DNA of 64,000 nt, taken from positions 1,623,001-1,687,000 of the forward strand of contig NZ_BMKL01000001.1 in NCBI RefSeq assembly GCF_014644315.1, written 5' to 3'. A model generated the notes under the pieces. It was not told the DNA's origin and searched no databases. It saw only the letters and a program-made list of their open reading frames with translations. The translations under genes were made by a program, and so were the position numbers. How positions within the stretch are numbered: the first letter of the stretch is position 1; every line of letters begins with the position of its first letter. Positions 53,024 through 61,434 of the stretch are shown here, piece after piece. The DNA is from Tsuneonella deserti. GTDB lineage: Bacteria > Pseudomonadota > Alphaproteobacteria > Sphingomonadales > Sphingomonadaceae.

Positions 53024-53731
53024 ATGGTTCCCCTTTCGTTCGCTGGCGAGGAATTTGCCATCACGCAGGGCCGCGCGCTCTACTGGCCGCGTGAACGCGC
53101 GCTGCTGGTGGCCGACCTGCACCTTGAGAAAGCGAGCTTCTTTGCCCGCCATGGACAAATGCTGCCGCCGTACGACAGCCGCGAGACGCTGGAACGGCTG
53201 GCATTGGCGATCCGCGAAACGGGCGCGAGGCGGGTTTACACGCTGGGCGACAATTTCCATGATTCGAGCGGTGCCGAGCGGCTTGAACCGCATGCCGCGG
53301 GAATGCTTGCCGCGCTGACCCGGGCCACCGATTGGGTGTGGATCACCGGCAATCATGACATCGGCAAGGACGGCAAGGTCGCAGAAGCCACGGCTGGCGG
53401 CACCCTGGCCGACGAACTCGAGATCGCAGGCATCGTGCTTCGCCACCGGGCGCTGCGCGGTGAGACTCGCGCGGAGCTATCGGGGCACTTCCACCCCCGC
53501 CTGCAGGTGACGGTTCGGGAGCGCCGCATCCGCCGGGCCTGCGCGGTCGTCAGCGGTGACGGACGCGGTTCGGGAAGGATGATCCTGCCTGCTTTCGGCG
53601 CGTTGACCGGGGGAATGGACGCAGGCGATCCGGAGATCCTCAAGGCCCTTCAACCGGCTCGCGCGATCGATGCGGTGGTGCCTGCGGGTGGCAAGCTTGC
53701 CACATTCCCGCTCTGGCGCGCAGCCGCCTGA
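53024..53731 (+). CDS. pdeM: Ligase-associated DNA damage response endonuclease PdeM
   Basis: A 235-residue calcineurin-like metallophosphoesterase. Metal motifs: VADLHLEKA (Asp-x-His), TLGDNFHD (Gly-Asp), ITGNHDIG (Gly-Asn-His-Asp) and LSGHFHPR (Gly-His-x-His). The close match to the PdeM family, usually clustered with a ligase and an Lhr helicase, suggests a role in DNA repair, but here those partners are not adjacent (the ligase at 15.9 kb is distant). The ATG at 53024 is the first in-frame start that does not overlap hemF. Confidence 0.85.
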   Translation: MVPLSFAGEEFAITQGRALYWPRERALLVADLHLEKASFFARHGQMLPPYDSRETLERLALAIRETGARRVYTLGDNFHDSSGAERLEPHAAGMLAALTRATDWVWITGNHDIGKDGKVAEATAGGTLADELEIAGIVLRHRALRGETRAELSGHFHPRLQVTVRERRIRRACAVVSGDGRGSGRMILPAFGALTGGMDAGDPEILKALQPARAIDAVVPAGGKLATFPLWRAAA

Positions 53732-53805
53732 ATTGCGGCCCCTTCCGTCGCGGGCGATTCAGCACTAAGTAGCCTCCGACGATACAACCTTCAGGAGAAC
53801 GCCCC

Positions 53806-54348
53806 ATAGCCCGTCCCCCCCGTCGCATGCTGGCCCCGCCCGTAAAGAGCGGCCCCCGCTACGACAATCTGATCCAGTCCGATAAAGTCCGCGTGATCGA
53901 CGAGAACGGCGAGAACCTCGGCGTCATGTACACGCGCGAAGCGATCGAGCAGGCCAATGGCATCGGCCTCAACCTGGTCGAGATCTCGCCTAACGCCGAT
54001 CCGCCGGTCGCCAAGTTCCTCGATGTCGGCAAGCACCGCTACGAAGCGCAGAAGAAGGCGAACGCCGCGCGCAAGACCCAGCGGACCCAGGACATCAAGG
54101 AAATCAAGATGCGCCCGAACATCGACGATCACGATTACGATGTGAAGATGCGCAACGTCCGCAAGTTCATCGAGGAAGGCGACAAGGTGAAGATGACCCT
54201 GCGCTTCCGCGGCCGCGAAATGGCGCACCAGGAACTGGGCATGGACCTTTTGAAGCGGGTGCAGGAAGACACTGCGGAGATCGCCAAGGTCGAGGCCTAT
54301 CCGCGCCTCGAAGGCCGGCAGATGCTGATGGTGATTTCGCCCAAGTAA
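53806..54348 (+). CDS. infC: Translation initiation factor IF-3
   Basis: A protein of about 180 residues: DKVRVIDENGENLGVMYTRE, LVEISPNADPPVAKFLDVGK, the linker AQKKANAARKTQRTQDIKEI, and MRPNIDDHDYDVKMRNVRKF with TLRFRGREMAHQ. IF-3 binds the 30S subunit and checks the start codon. The AGGAG at 53793-53797 sits 8 bases before an ATA at 53806 that is in frame, while the first ATG (53827) is 29 bases away. ATA start would mirror the autoregulatory AUU start of E. coli infC. The conservative start is 53827. Confidence 0.9.
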   Translation: MARPPRRMLAPPVKSGPRYDNLIQSDKVRVIDENGENLGVMYTREAIEQANGIGLNLVEISPNADPPVAKFLDVGKHRYEAQKKANAARKTQRTQDIKEIKMRPNIDDHDYDVKMRNVRKFIEEGDKVKMTLRFRGREMAHQELGMDLLKRVQEDTAEIAKVEAYPRLEGRQMLMVISPK

Positions 54349-54356
54349 GGAACCTC

Positions 54357-54392
54357 GTCGCGGCCCTGCCGGTTTGAATGGCAGGCCGCGAC
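54357..54392 (+). terminator. GC-rich hairpin downstream of infC
   Basis: GTCGCGGCCCTGCC (54357-54370) pairs with GGCAGGCCGCGAC (54380-54392) with one bulged C and a 9-base loop. No T-tract follows. The end of the stem touches the ribosome site (AGGAAAG) of the next gene, so it may end infC transcription or limit translation of that gene. Confidence 0.6.
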
Positions 54393-54404
54393 AGGAAAGT
54401 CCTT

Positions 54405-55022
54405 ATGATCCGGAAGTCTCATGCGGTGCTGGTACTCGGCGCTCTATCGATCGTCTCCTGCCAACAAGGCGCCAACCAGCAAGGCGAAGGTAAACTCGAT
54501 GCTGGGACCGCCGCAGAGGTTCCGGCTCCTGCCGGGTACCCTGCACGGCAGAGTTCCACGCCCGCACCTGCGCCGACAACGGTGGTCGCAAGCCCGGACA
54601 CGGGCGAGAACGACGGCTCGCCCGACATCACGCCGGCCGCGCTCAGCGGCGACGCGGCGAAAGGCGTGAAAGGCGCGCGCAACCTACTCCTCGCCTGGGC
54701 GCGCGGCATAGAATTGCGCGAGTTCGACCAGGCGTGGAGCCTGATGGGCGATGCGGCAAAGGCGAAGATTTCCAGGCAGGCCTTCAACGCCATGTTCGCC
54801 CCGCTGCGCGATATCAGCGTCGCCGTCCCCGGCGGCACCCTGGAGGGGGCCGCCGGATCGAGTTACTACACCGTTCCCGCCACCGTCACGGGAACCCTTG
54901 CCGGCGGCAGCGGAGCCACTCTGCGCGGGGAGGTGATCTTGCGGCGGGTGAACGACGTGCCGGGCGCGACGCCGGAACAACTCCGCTGGCACATCGAGAG
55001 CATCGACCTGCGCCCGGCCTAG
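54405..55022 (+). CDS. Lipoprotein of unknown function
   Basis: A 205-residue lipoprotein with lipobox LSIVSC (about Cys19), then a Pro/Ala/Thr-rich linker. The body reads NLLLAWARGIELREFDQAWS, AKAKISRQAFNAMFAPLRDI and HIESIDLRP, and looks like a small mixed alpha/beta domain of the NTF2/DUF type. An AGGAAAG site 7 bases upstream supports ATG 54405. No family name recognised. Confidence 0.65.
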   Translation: MIRKSHAVLVLGALSIVSCQQGANQQGEGKLDAGTAAEVPAPAGYPARQSSTPAPAPTTVVASPDTGENDGSPDITPAALSGDAAKGVKGARNLLLAWARGIELREFDQAWSLMGDAAKAKISRQAFNAMFAPLRDISVAVPGGTLEGAAGSSYYTVPATVTGTLAGGSGATLRGEVILRRVNDVPGATPEQLRWHIESIDLRPA

Positions 55023-55087
55023 CGAGGCTTCCTCGCCGCCGCCTTCCGGTCTAAGCGCCGCAAGGGTAGAGGGACGGGGGCTTGGGA

Positions 55088-56371
55088 ATGGCAAGACTGG
55101 CGATACCGCGCCGGCGGCTCGTATCGATCATGGGGGGCTCGGCGGGCAATCTGGTCGAATGGTACGACTGGTTCGCCTATGCCTCGTTCGCGATCTACTT
55201 CGCGCCGGTCTTTTTCCCGAAAGCGGACCCGACCGCACAATTGCTCAGCACGGCCGCGATCTTCGCCGCCGGTTTCGTCATGCGCCCTGTCGGTGCGTGG
55301 GTCATGGGCCGCTTCGCCGATGCGCGGGGGCGGAAGGCCGGCCTGACGCTTTCGGTGGCGCTGATGTTCTCCGGCTCGATCCTGATCGCGTTGGCGCCAA
55401 CTTACGCCACCGCCGGCCTACTCGGTCCCGCCACCTTGCTACTGGCTCGCGTGGTCCAGGGCTTGTCGCTTGGCGGCGAATATGGCGCGAGCGCCACATA
55501 TCTGTCGGAAATGGCTCCCAAGGAGAACCGCGGCTTCTGGGCAAGCTTCCAATACATGACCCTGTGCGGAGGGCAGCTCGCGGCGATTGCGGTCGCTGTC
55601 ATCCTCCAGGGCTTCCTCAGCGAGGCACAGCTTACCGCCTGGGGTTGGCGCATCCCGTTCGTGATCGGGGCGATCCTGGCGCTTGGTGTATACCTGCTGC
55701 GCCGGAACCTGGCCGAAACGCCAACCTTCGAGAACCAGGCAGTCGACCGCCCGGTCTCCACCGCACGTCTCCTCTGGCGCGAACACCGGCGCGAGAGCAT
55801 CCTCGTCGCCATGCTGTCCGCTGGCGGGGGGCTCGGCGCCTATACTTATACCAGCTACATGCAGAAGTACCTGTTCAACACGGTAGGCTTCGACAAGGCG
55901 ACCGCCACTTACATCGTGGCCGCCGGGTTGCTGTGGTTCACCGCGATGCAGCCTCTTTTCGGGGCACTGGCCGACCGTTTCGGGCGCAAGCCGATGCTGC
56001 TCTTGTTCGGGATCGGCGGGGCGGTGGCCGCCATCCCGGTATTCATGACCCTGGAACGGACGAGTTCTCCGGTCATGGCCGCGCTCATACTTCTCATTCC
56101 GCTGACCTTGCAATCGGGCTACAGTGCCAACAACGCGCTGGTGAAGGCCGAACTGTTCCCCGCCCACATTCGGGGGCTCGGGGTCGCTCTGCCGTACGCA
56201 ATTGGCAACGCGGCGTTTGCAGGCACGCTGGAAATGGTCGCGCTGGCCCTAAAGGGAGCGGGCCTCGAGCGATGGTTCTATCTCTACGTCGCCGTGGTCA
56301 TCGCCATGGCCGGGGTCGCCACTTTGCTCCTGCCCGAGACCCGTGAGCGCAGCCTGATCGAAGACGACTGA
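55088..56371 (+). CDS. MFS transporter, metabolite:H+ symporter (KgtP/ProP) group
   Basis: A 427-residue carrier with twelve helices. GNLVEWYDWFAYASFAIYFA opens it, typical of the MHS family, followed by the loop 2-3 motif GRFADARGRKAGLTLSV and LARVVQGLSLGGEYGASATY. The second-half motif ALADRFGRKPMLLL and ending TLLLPETRERSL are family features. It imports an organic acid, betaine or similar solute with protons. The ATG at 55088 is used. No adjacent gene identifies the substrate. Confidence 0.88.
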   Translation: MARLAIPRRRLVSIMGGSAGNLVEWYDWFAYASFAIYFAPVFFPKADPTAQLLSTAAIFAAGFVMRPVGAWVMGRFADARGRKAGLTLSVALMFSGSILIALAPTYATAGLLGPATLLLARVVQGLSLGGEYGASATYLSEMAPKENRGFWASFQYMTLCGGQLAAIAVAVILQGFLSEAQLTAWGWRIPFVIGAILALGVYLLRRNLAETPTFENQAVDRPVSTARLLWREHRRESILVAMLSAGGGLGAYTYTSYMQKYLFNTVGFDKATATYIVAAGLLWFTAMQPLFGALADRFGRKPMLLLFGIGGAVAAIPVFMTLERTSSPVMAALILLIPLTLQSGYSANNALVKAELFPAHIRGLGVALPYAIGNAAFAGTLEMVALALKGAGLERWFYLYVAVVIAMAGVATLLLPETRERSLIEDD

Positions 56372-56532
56372 GAACATATCCGGTTACGGTTGAAATCAAT
56401 CACGCGCGCGATTAGTCGCGGCGGTCAACGGCGAGCCGGTGGAGATGCGTCCTGCGGAGGTTAGGACGCGAGCGCCCCGGCCCCCTTGCGCGGCTCCCGC
56501 CTCCCTGGGAGCGTTCGGCCCGAGGATGCCAA
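56372..56532 (+). promoter_or_regulatory. Leader of the cystathionine gamma-synthase family gene with two hairpins
   Basis: This 161-bp gap has GCGTCCT/AGGACGC (56447-56453 with 56463-56469, loop of nine) and GCTCCC/GGGAGC (56493-56498 with 56507-56512). GAGGA precedes the start codon. The sequence does not match the SAM-II, SAM-V or SAH consensus as I know them, so the call is only a structured 5' region. Confidence 0.4.
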
Positions 56533-57831
56533 ATGACTGACACCACTTCCCCAAACCGCAAGCCAAAGGCCGCCATCACCGCGATCGGCGACCACCAGCT
56601 TAAGCCGTCCACCCTGATGATGGGCGCGGGATACGATCCGGCGCTTTCGGAGGGCAGCCTCAAGCCGCCGATCTTCCTGACCAGCACGTTCGCGTTCGAA
56701 AACGCCGCGGCGGGCAAGCGCCACTTCGAAGGCATCACCGGCAAGCGTCCGGGCGGCTCGGAAGGGCTCGTCTATTCGCGCTTCAACGGTCCAAACCAGG
56801 AAATCCTCGAGGCGCGCCTGTCGATCTGGGACGGCGCCGAGGAGACGCTGTGCTTCTCTAGCGGCATGACCGCCATCTGCGTGCTGATGTTGGCGCTGTG
56901 TTCGGCGGGTGACGTGATCGTCCATTCGGGCCCGCTCTACGCCGCGAGCGAGGGCTTCGTCGCCAAGACCCTGAGCCGCTTCGGAGTCACCTACATCGAC
57001 TTCCCCGCCGGCGCCGATCGTGCCGAGCTGGACTCGGTAATGGCGAGGGCCAAGGCCCAGGCCGAGAGCCAGGGCGGCAAGGTCGCGCTGATCTATCTGG
57101 AAAGCCCGGCCAACCCGACCAACGCCCTCGTCGATGTGGAGGCAGTGCGCGACGCCCGCGACGCCGCGCTCGGGGCGGATTGCCCGATCGCGATCGACAA
57201 TACCTTTCTCGGTCCACTGTGGTCGCGTCCGCTCGACCACGGGGCGGACATGGTGGTCTATTCGCTCACCAAGTACGTCGGCGGTCATTCCGACCTCGTA
57301 GCCGGTAGCGTATCGGGTGCGAAGAAGTGGATCACGCCGATCCGCATGCTCCGCAACACGATGGGCGGCATAGCCGATCCAAACACTGCCTGGATGCTTC
57401 TGCGCAGCCTCGAGACGGTCGAACTGCGCATGGACCGCGCCGGCCAGAACGCCGCCAAGGTGTGTGAATTCCTCGCCGCTCACCCCAAGGTAGAGAAGCT
57501 CGGCTATCTCGGGATGATCGACGACCCGCGCCAGCAGGACATCTTCGATCGTCATTGCACCGGCGCAGGCAGCACCTTTTCCGTGTTCATCAAGGGCGGC
57601 GAAGCAGAATGCTTCCGGTTCCTCGATGCGCTGACGATCGCCAAGCTCGCGGTCAGCCTTGGCGGCACCGAGACCCTTGCCAGCCACCCCGCGTCGATGA
57701 CCCATCTTTCGGTGCCCGATGAGCGCAAGACTGCCCTCGGCATCACGGACAACCTCGTGCGGATCAGCATCGGGATCGAGGACCCCGACGACCTGATCGC
57801 CGATTTCAGGCAGGCCCTCGAAGGGGTCTAG
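56533..57831 (+). CDS. Cystathionine gamma-synthase family PLP enzyme
   Basis: A 432-residue Cys/Met metabolism PLP enzyme. Signature blocks: KPPIFLTSTFAFENAAAG, YSRFNGPNQEILEARLSIWD, LCFSSGMTAICVLMLALCSA (phosphate loop), DNTFLGPLWSRPLDHGADMV and YSLTKYVGGHSDLVAG with the PLP lysine. The C-terminus has SLGGTETLASHPASMTH and VRISIGIEDPDDLIADF. Such enzymes make cystathionine or split methionine; this long version is often just annotated as a family protein. A structured leader precedes it. Convergent with the phytanoyl-CoA dioxygenase-like gene, overlapping by four bases. Confidence 0.9.
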   Translation: MTDTTSPNRKPKAAITAIGDHQLKPSTLMMGAGYDPALSEGSLKPPIFLTSTFAFENAAAGKRHFEGITGKRPGGSEGLVYSRFNGPNQEILEARLSIWDGAEETLCFSSGMTAICVLMLALCSAGDVIVHSGPLYAASEGFVAKTLSRFGVTYIDFPAGADRAELDSVMARAKAQAESQGGKVALIYLESPANPTNALVDVEAVRDARDAALGADCPIAIDNTFLGPLWSRPLDHGADMVVYSLTKYVGGHSDLVAGSVSGAKKWITPIRMLRNTMGGIADPNTAWMLLRSLETVELRMDRAGQNAAKVCEFLAAHPKVEKLGYLGMIDDPRQQDIFDRHCTGAGSTFSVFIKGGEAECFRFLDALTIAKLAVSLGGTETLASHPASMTHLSVPDERKTALGITDNLVRISIGIEDPDDLIADFRQALEGV

Positions 57832-58655
57832 CCAGCGGGCTGCTCGCCGACCTTGCGCAGCACCTTGCCAAGGCCGGCGTGCACCCACCTTCCTCCGCCA
57901 CTCGCCCTCGCGAAGCGCCGGTCGAGCAGCGGGACGACATCCTCGTCGACCATCAGTCGGGTGCGCGCGGTGCCGCCAAAGTTGGTCATGTCGGTCCAGA
58001 ACGGACGGCACAGGGTCAGATAGAGCGCGGGTCGCGGACGGTCGCTGCGATTGGGAAGGCCCCAATGCAACGTCTCGTAGTTCCACGCGATGAGGGAACC
58101 CCGCGGCAGCGGGGCCATAGCTGGCTCGGGAAGGGAATCCGGCGGGGGATAGCGATGCGTTCCCAGGTGAAAGCCTGTGGCGCCATTGTCGCTATCGACG
58201 TCCACAAGTGGAATGAGCACGGTCAGAGCGAAAGGGGGCAGGATCTTGGCGAGTTGTGTTCCGGGAAAAAGCTCGGTCCCGTCCCGATGATGATGCTGCT
58301 CGGTACAACCCGGAAACGCCATGAGCATGCCGAATCCATCGACCACCCAATCCGGACCCAGCGCTCCTTCGGCCAAGGCCATCAAGGCCGGCAGATGGAG
58401 CACTCCGCTGTCGTAGACGGCACGGCTGATTGCGACCGGCGCGATGAAGCGCCCTTCGCCGTTGTTCTGGAAATCCGTCAGCAGAGCCTTGTCGGCAAAT
58501 TCCGGGTGCCGGCGCATCACCGCTTCGCGCAGGGCATCGACCGTGTCGGAGGTCAGCAACCCGTCAAGTACGACGACCCCGTCACTGCGAAGAGCCGCGT
58601 TCGCGGGGGCCGGATCGGCTGCCGCGAATCGGGCAATCGACCTTACCCCTTCCAC
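57828..58655 (-). CDS. Phytanoyl-CoA dioxygenase-like Fe(II)/2-oxoglutarate enzyme
   Basis: A 275-residue protein. The metal-binding motif is HHHRDGTELF (His-x-Asp) and the distal His in WNYETLHWGLPNRS, with the 2-oxoglutarate Arg segment RPRPALYLTLCRPFW. N-terminal DGVVVLDGLLTSDTVDAL is typical of the PhyH family. Hydroxylation target unknown. The GTG at 58655 has GAAGAGA upstream and overlaps the J-domain stop by 13 bases; the longer frame starting at 58778 lies wholly inside that gene. Confidence 0.78.
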   Translation of the reverse strand: MEGVRSIARFAAADPAPANAALRSDGVVVLDGLLTSDTVDALREAVMRRHPEFADKALLTDFQNNGEGRFIAPVAISRAVYDSGVLHLPALMALAEGALGPDWVVDGFGMLMAFPGCTEQHHHRDGTELFPGTQLAKILPPFALTVLIPLVDVDSDNGATGFHLGTHRYPPPDSLPEPAMAPLPRGSLIAWNYETLHWGLPNRSDRPRPALYLTLCRPFWTDMTNFGGTARTRLMVDEDVVPLLDRRFARASGGGRWVHAGLGKVLRKVGEQPAG

Positions 58656-59176
58656 TCTCTTCGCTCTTCGGCCTGTCGCAACACCTCGTAGGCGACCTGG
58701 AACTTCTGGAATTCGGCTGCGGCTGCCTTGTCTCCGGGCTTCACGTCCGGGTGCACCTGCTTGGCTTTCTCGCGCCACGCTTTCTTGACGGCTGCAAAGT
58801 CCGCGTCGGCCTCCAGTTCCAGAAGCTCGAGAGCGCGCATTTCATCGCCGCTGCGGCTGCCGTCGCCGCTGCCGGCCCAGCCGTAGTGGGCCGACTCTGC
58901 ATAACCGGCGTTGTCGCGCTGTTCGGTGCGCGCACGCTCGGCCGCCTCCTCCTTGTCGAGGCCCTCGAAATAATCCCACTTGCTGTTGTATTCGGCCGCA
59001 TGGCGCTGGCAAAAATGCCAACGGTCGGGGTTGTTCGGGCTCTTGGGCGCGGGACAATTGCCCGGCTCGTCACACCCATGGCGATCGCACAAGCGTACCT
59101 CGACCGCCTCTCGCGCACCGCCGTAGCTGCGCCAGCGCGGGAAGCCCCAGTCCATCGATCGGCGAGCGCCTGTCAT
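58643..59176 (-). CDS. J-domain protein with Cys-rich N-terminus
   Basis: A 177-residue protein. The C-terminal 65 residues form a J domain (MRALELLELEADADFAAVKK, then KAKQVHPDVKPGDK with the HPD tripeptide), which stimulates Hsp70 DnaK. The N-terminal part has CDRHGCDEPGNCPAPKSP and HFCQRHAAEYNSKWDYFEGL, five Cys/His pairs that may bind zinc. This arrangement, a J domain at the C-terminus, is common in Alphaproteobacteria. Co-transcribed with the dioxygenase. Confidence 0.82.
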   Translation of the reverse strand: MTGARRSMDWGFPRWRSYGGAREAVEVRLCDRHGCDEPGNCPAPKSPNNPDRWHFCQRHAAEYNSKWDYFEGLDKEEAAERARTEQRDNAGYAESAHYGWAGSGDGSRSGDEMRALELLELEADADFAAVKKAWREKAKQVHPDVKPGDKAAAAEFQKFQVAYEVLRQAEERREWKG

Positions 59177-59287
59177 GTGGTTAGGATCACGTTCACGAGT
59201 TGAAATCTAGGAGGCGCGGACCGGCTTGGGAAGCACCCTCGCCGTGACCCTTGCAGAAATGTTGCACTGCAGCAATAAAGTCTCTAT

Positions 59288-59482
59288 ATGAAACCGGTCA
59301 TGCCGAAAATGAGCCCCCAGTTGATGCTTTCCGCAGCTGCCTCGGTGCTGGCAATGGCGGCGTTTGCTGTGAGCGGACCGGGGGGCGATAGAGACCTTAC
59401 TCTGGGCGCAGGCGCCAGCCCGATCATGGCCAGCTTGCCCGCGCCCTCGTTCTCGCTGCCTTCGCCCTTCAGCCTCCGCTAG
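59288..59482 (+). CDS. Short exported peptide, hypothetical
   Basis: A 64-residue frame with a signal-like N-terminus (LMLSAAASVLAMAAFAVSG) and a short Pro/Ser/Leu-rich tail. It lies alone on the plus strand between two minus-strand genes and overlaps the pal stop by four bases. The composition is credible for a secreted peptide, but no family is known and it may not be expressed. Confidence 0.4.
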   Translation: MKPVMPKMSPQLMLSAAASVLAMAAFAVSGPGGDRDLTLGAGASPIMASLPAPSFSLPSPFSLR

Positions 59483-59994
59483 TTGACGACGACTGACACG
59501 GCGCGGCGGTTCTGCGCCCACGCGGCCTCGTTCGAACCGAGCGCAACAGGGCGTTCCTTGCCATAGCTCACGGTACTAATGCGGCTTGCTGCCACCCCAA
59601 GGCTGACCAGGTAGTTCTTCGCGGCGTTCGCGCGCCGCTCGCCCAGCGCGAGATTGTATTCGCGCGTCCCGCGTTCGTCGGCATGCCCTTCGACGGTGAT
59701 CGAAATCTGCGGGTACTGGGTCAGATAGGCCGCCTGCGTCTGCAGCGCGGCGGCGTCGGCGCTGTCCACGTTGTACTGGTCGGTATCGAAGTAGATCACG
59801 TTCTGGCCGTTCACGGCGTTCACGAAGTGCTGCTGGCTGCCAAGCACCGCCGCGCCGGTCTCGTTGCCCATATCGCCAGAGCTGGTTGACGTCGGCGTCG
59901 GTTCGGGCGGGAGCGAAGCCGGCGGCTCCTTCTTGCAGGCGCCCAGCGCGGCCGTGCCTGCAAGCAGCGCGGCGATGACGATGTGGCGGTTCAT
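59479..59994 (-). CDS. pal: Peptidoglycan-associated lipoprotein Pal
   Basis: A 171-residue outer-membrane lipoprotein with lipobox ALGAC (about Cys20) and a Pro/Thr/Ser linker. The OmpA-like domain has VIYFDTDQYNVDSADAAALQ, ITVEGHADERGTREYNLALG with the diaminopimelate-binding Asp/Arg, and YGKERPVALGSNEAAWAQNR. It tethers the outer membrane to peptidoglycan and works with TolB. 63 bp after tolB, same strand. Confidence 0.95.
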   Translation of the reverse strand: MNRHIVIAALLAGTAALGACKKEPPASLPPEPTPTSTSSGDMGNETGAAVLGSQQHFVNAVNGQNVIYFDTDQYNVDSADAAALQTQAAYLTQYPQISITVEGHADERGTREYNLALGERRANAAKNYLVSLGVAASRISTVSYGKERPVALGSNEAAWAQNRRAVSVVVN

Positions 59995-60057
59995 GTTTCT
60001 CTCCTATCGGACTTAAACGGTGCGACCCGTCGTTTCGTGTCAGTGGATCGAATGCGC

Positions 60058-61434
60058 TTATGGCAGGATCGGTCCCCAGGCGGGGTCCGAACCATCGACC
60101 GGAGTCGCGAGGCGGCGTTCGTTTCGACCGGTCAGATCGACCTGGTAAAGTGCTGTCTTGCCCGTATTCCGCTCGGTGCGGAAGAACTGGATGACCCGCC
60201 CGTTCGGCGCCCAGGTGGGCGCTTCGTCCTGCCAGCCATGCGTCAGGGTGCGGACGCCACCGCCAGAGGGGTTCATGACCGAAATGTTGAAGCTGCTCGC
60301 GTTGGTGAAGGCGATCTGGTCGCCGCGCGGGCTCCATTCCGGCGTCGCGCACCGTCCACCGCCGAAGCTGATCCGCCGCTGGTTCGATCCGTCGGCGTTC
60401 ATCACATAGCACTGCTGGCTGCCGGAACGGTCGCTTTCGAACACGATCTGCCTGCCATCGGGCGAATAGGAGCCACCAATGTCGATGCCGGGAGTGTCGG
60501 TCAGGCGGACACTCTGCCCACCCTGCGCCGACACGCGGTAGATGTCGGTATTGCCCGCCACCGCCATCGAATAGAGCACCCACTTTCCGTCGGGCGACCA
60601 GCGCGGCGCGAATGTCGGATTGGTGGATTGGGTCACAAGTGTCTGCCGCCCGGTACCGATGTCGTAGACATAGATGCGCGGGTTCTTGTCCACGTACGAA
60701 AGGTACATCAGCTTGCGGTAGTCCGGCGAATACCGGGGCGTGAGCGCGGTCGCCCGGCCGTTGGTGATGAAGCGGTGGTTGGCCCCATCCGAATCCATGA
60801 TCGCCAGCCGCTTGACCCGGTTCCCCTTGGGTCCGGTCTCGGCGATATAGGCGATCCGGCTGTCGAAGAACGGGCTTTCGCCGGACAGTCGCGAATACAC
60901 CAGGTCCGCGCACTTGTGAGCGGCGCGCCGCCAGTCTGCCGGAGGTACGACCCATCCGGCCCGGGCCAGTTCCTTTTGAAGTTGCACGTCGTACAGGTAG
61001 CAGCCGACCGTCAACCGGCCGTCCGCCCCGGCGCGGACGTAGCCTTCGACCAGCATTTCGGCGCTGCGGCCCGACCAGATGCCCCACGCGGGTGCGGTGA
61101 TCTCCCCGAAGCTCGGCTGGGGCAGTGCCGATGGGCCGACCGGCTTGAACAACCCGTTGTTCTTCAGATCGTTGTACACGACCTGGGCCAGCTCGCGTCC
61201 CAGGGCAGCGGTGCCGCCGGAATTGGCTGGGGTCGGCGCATCGCGGTCCGTGGCGAACGACGGGATCGCGATGCCGAGGTCTTCGAGGTTGCCCTCGAAG
61301 CTCACCGAGCCGGAGAGCCCCTCCTCCTCGGTCACTTCCACCGGCGTATCGCTCGGCGGTTTCTGGCCCAGGTCCTGCGCGGCCACAGGCAGGGATACAG
61401 TCAGCATCAGGAGAGCGGCGAATGTCTTCTTCAT
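60058..61434 (-). CDS. tolB: Tol-Pal system beta-propeller protein TolB
   Basis: A 458-residue periplasmic protein. Signal KKTFAALLMLTVSLPVAAQD, then the N-terminal alpha/beta domain (AQVVYNDLKNNGLFKPVG). Six propeller repeats follow, marked by YSPDYRKLMYLS, WSPDGKWVLYSMA, YSPDGRQIVFESDR, WSPRGDQIAFTN and WAPNGRVIQFF. It binds Pal at the outer membrane and TolA during division. GGAAG lies before ATG 61434, which overlaps the tolA stop in ATGA. Confidence 0.95.
   Translation of the reverse strand: MKKTFAALLMLTVSLPVAAQDLGQKPPSDTPVEVTEEEGLSGSVSFEGNLEDLGIAIPSFATDRDAPTPANSGGTAALGRELAQVVYNDLKNNGLFKPVGPSALPQPSFGEITAPAWGIWSGRSAEMLVEGYVRAGADGRLTVGCYLYDVQLQKELARAGWVVPPADWRRAAHKCADLVYSRLSGESPFFDSRIAYIAETGPKGNRVKRLAIMDSDGANHRFITNGRATALTPRYSPDYRKLMYLSYVDKNPRIYVYDIGTGRQTLVTQSTNPTFAPRWSPDGKWVLYSMAVAGNTDIYRVSAQGGQSVRLTDTPGIDIGGSYSPDGRQIVFESDRSGSQQCYVMNADGSNQRRISFGGGRCATPEWSPRGDQIAFTNASSFNISVMNPSGGGVRTLTHGWQDEAPTWAPNGRVIQFFRTERNTGKTALYQVDLTGRNERRLATPVDGSDPAWGPILP

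Noticed and set aside
56372..56532. SAM-II riboswitch before the PLP enzyme gene
   Set aside because: The conserved SAM-II core and its pseudoknot segments were not found; kept only as an unassigned structured leader.
56461..58086. 541-residue minus-strand frame opposite the cystathionine gamma-synthase family gene
   Set aside because: The plus strand has the full PLP-enzyme signature; the minus frame is compositional shadow.
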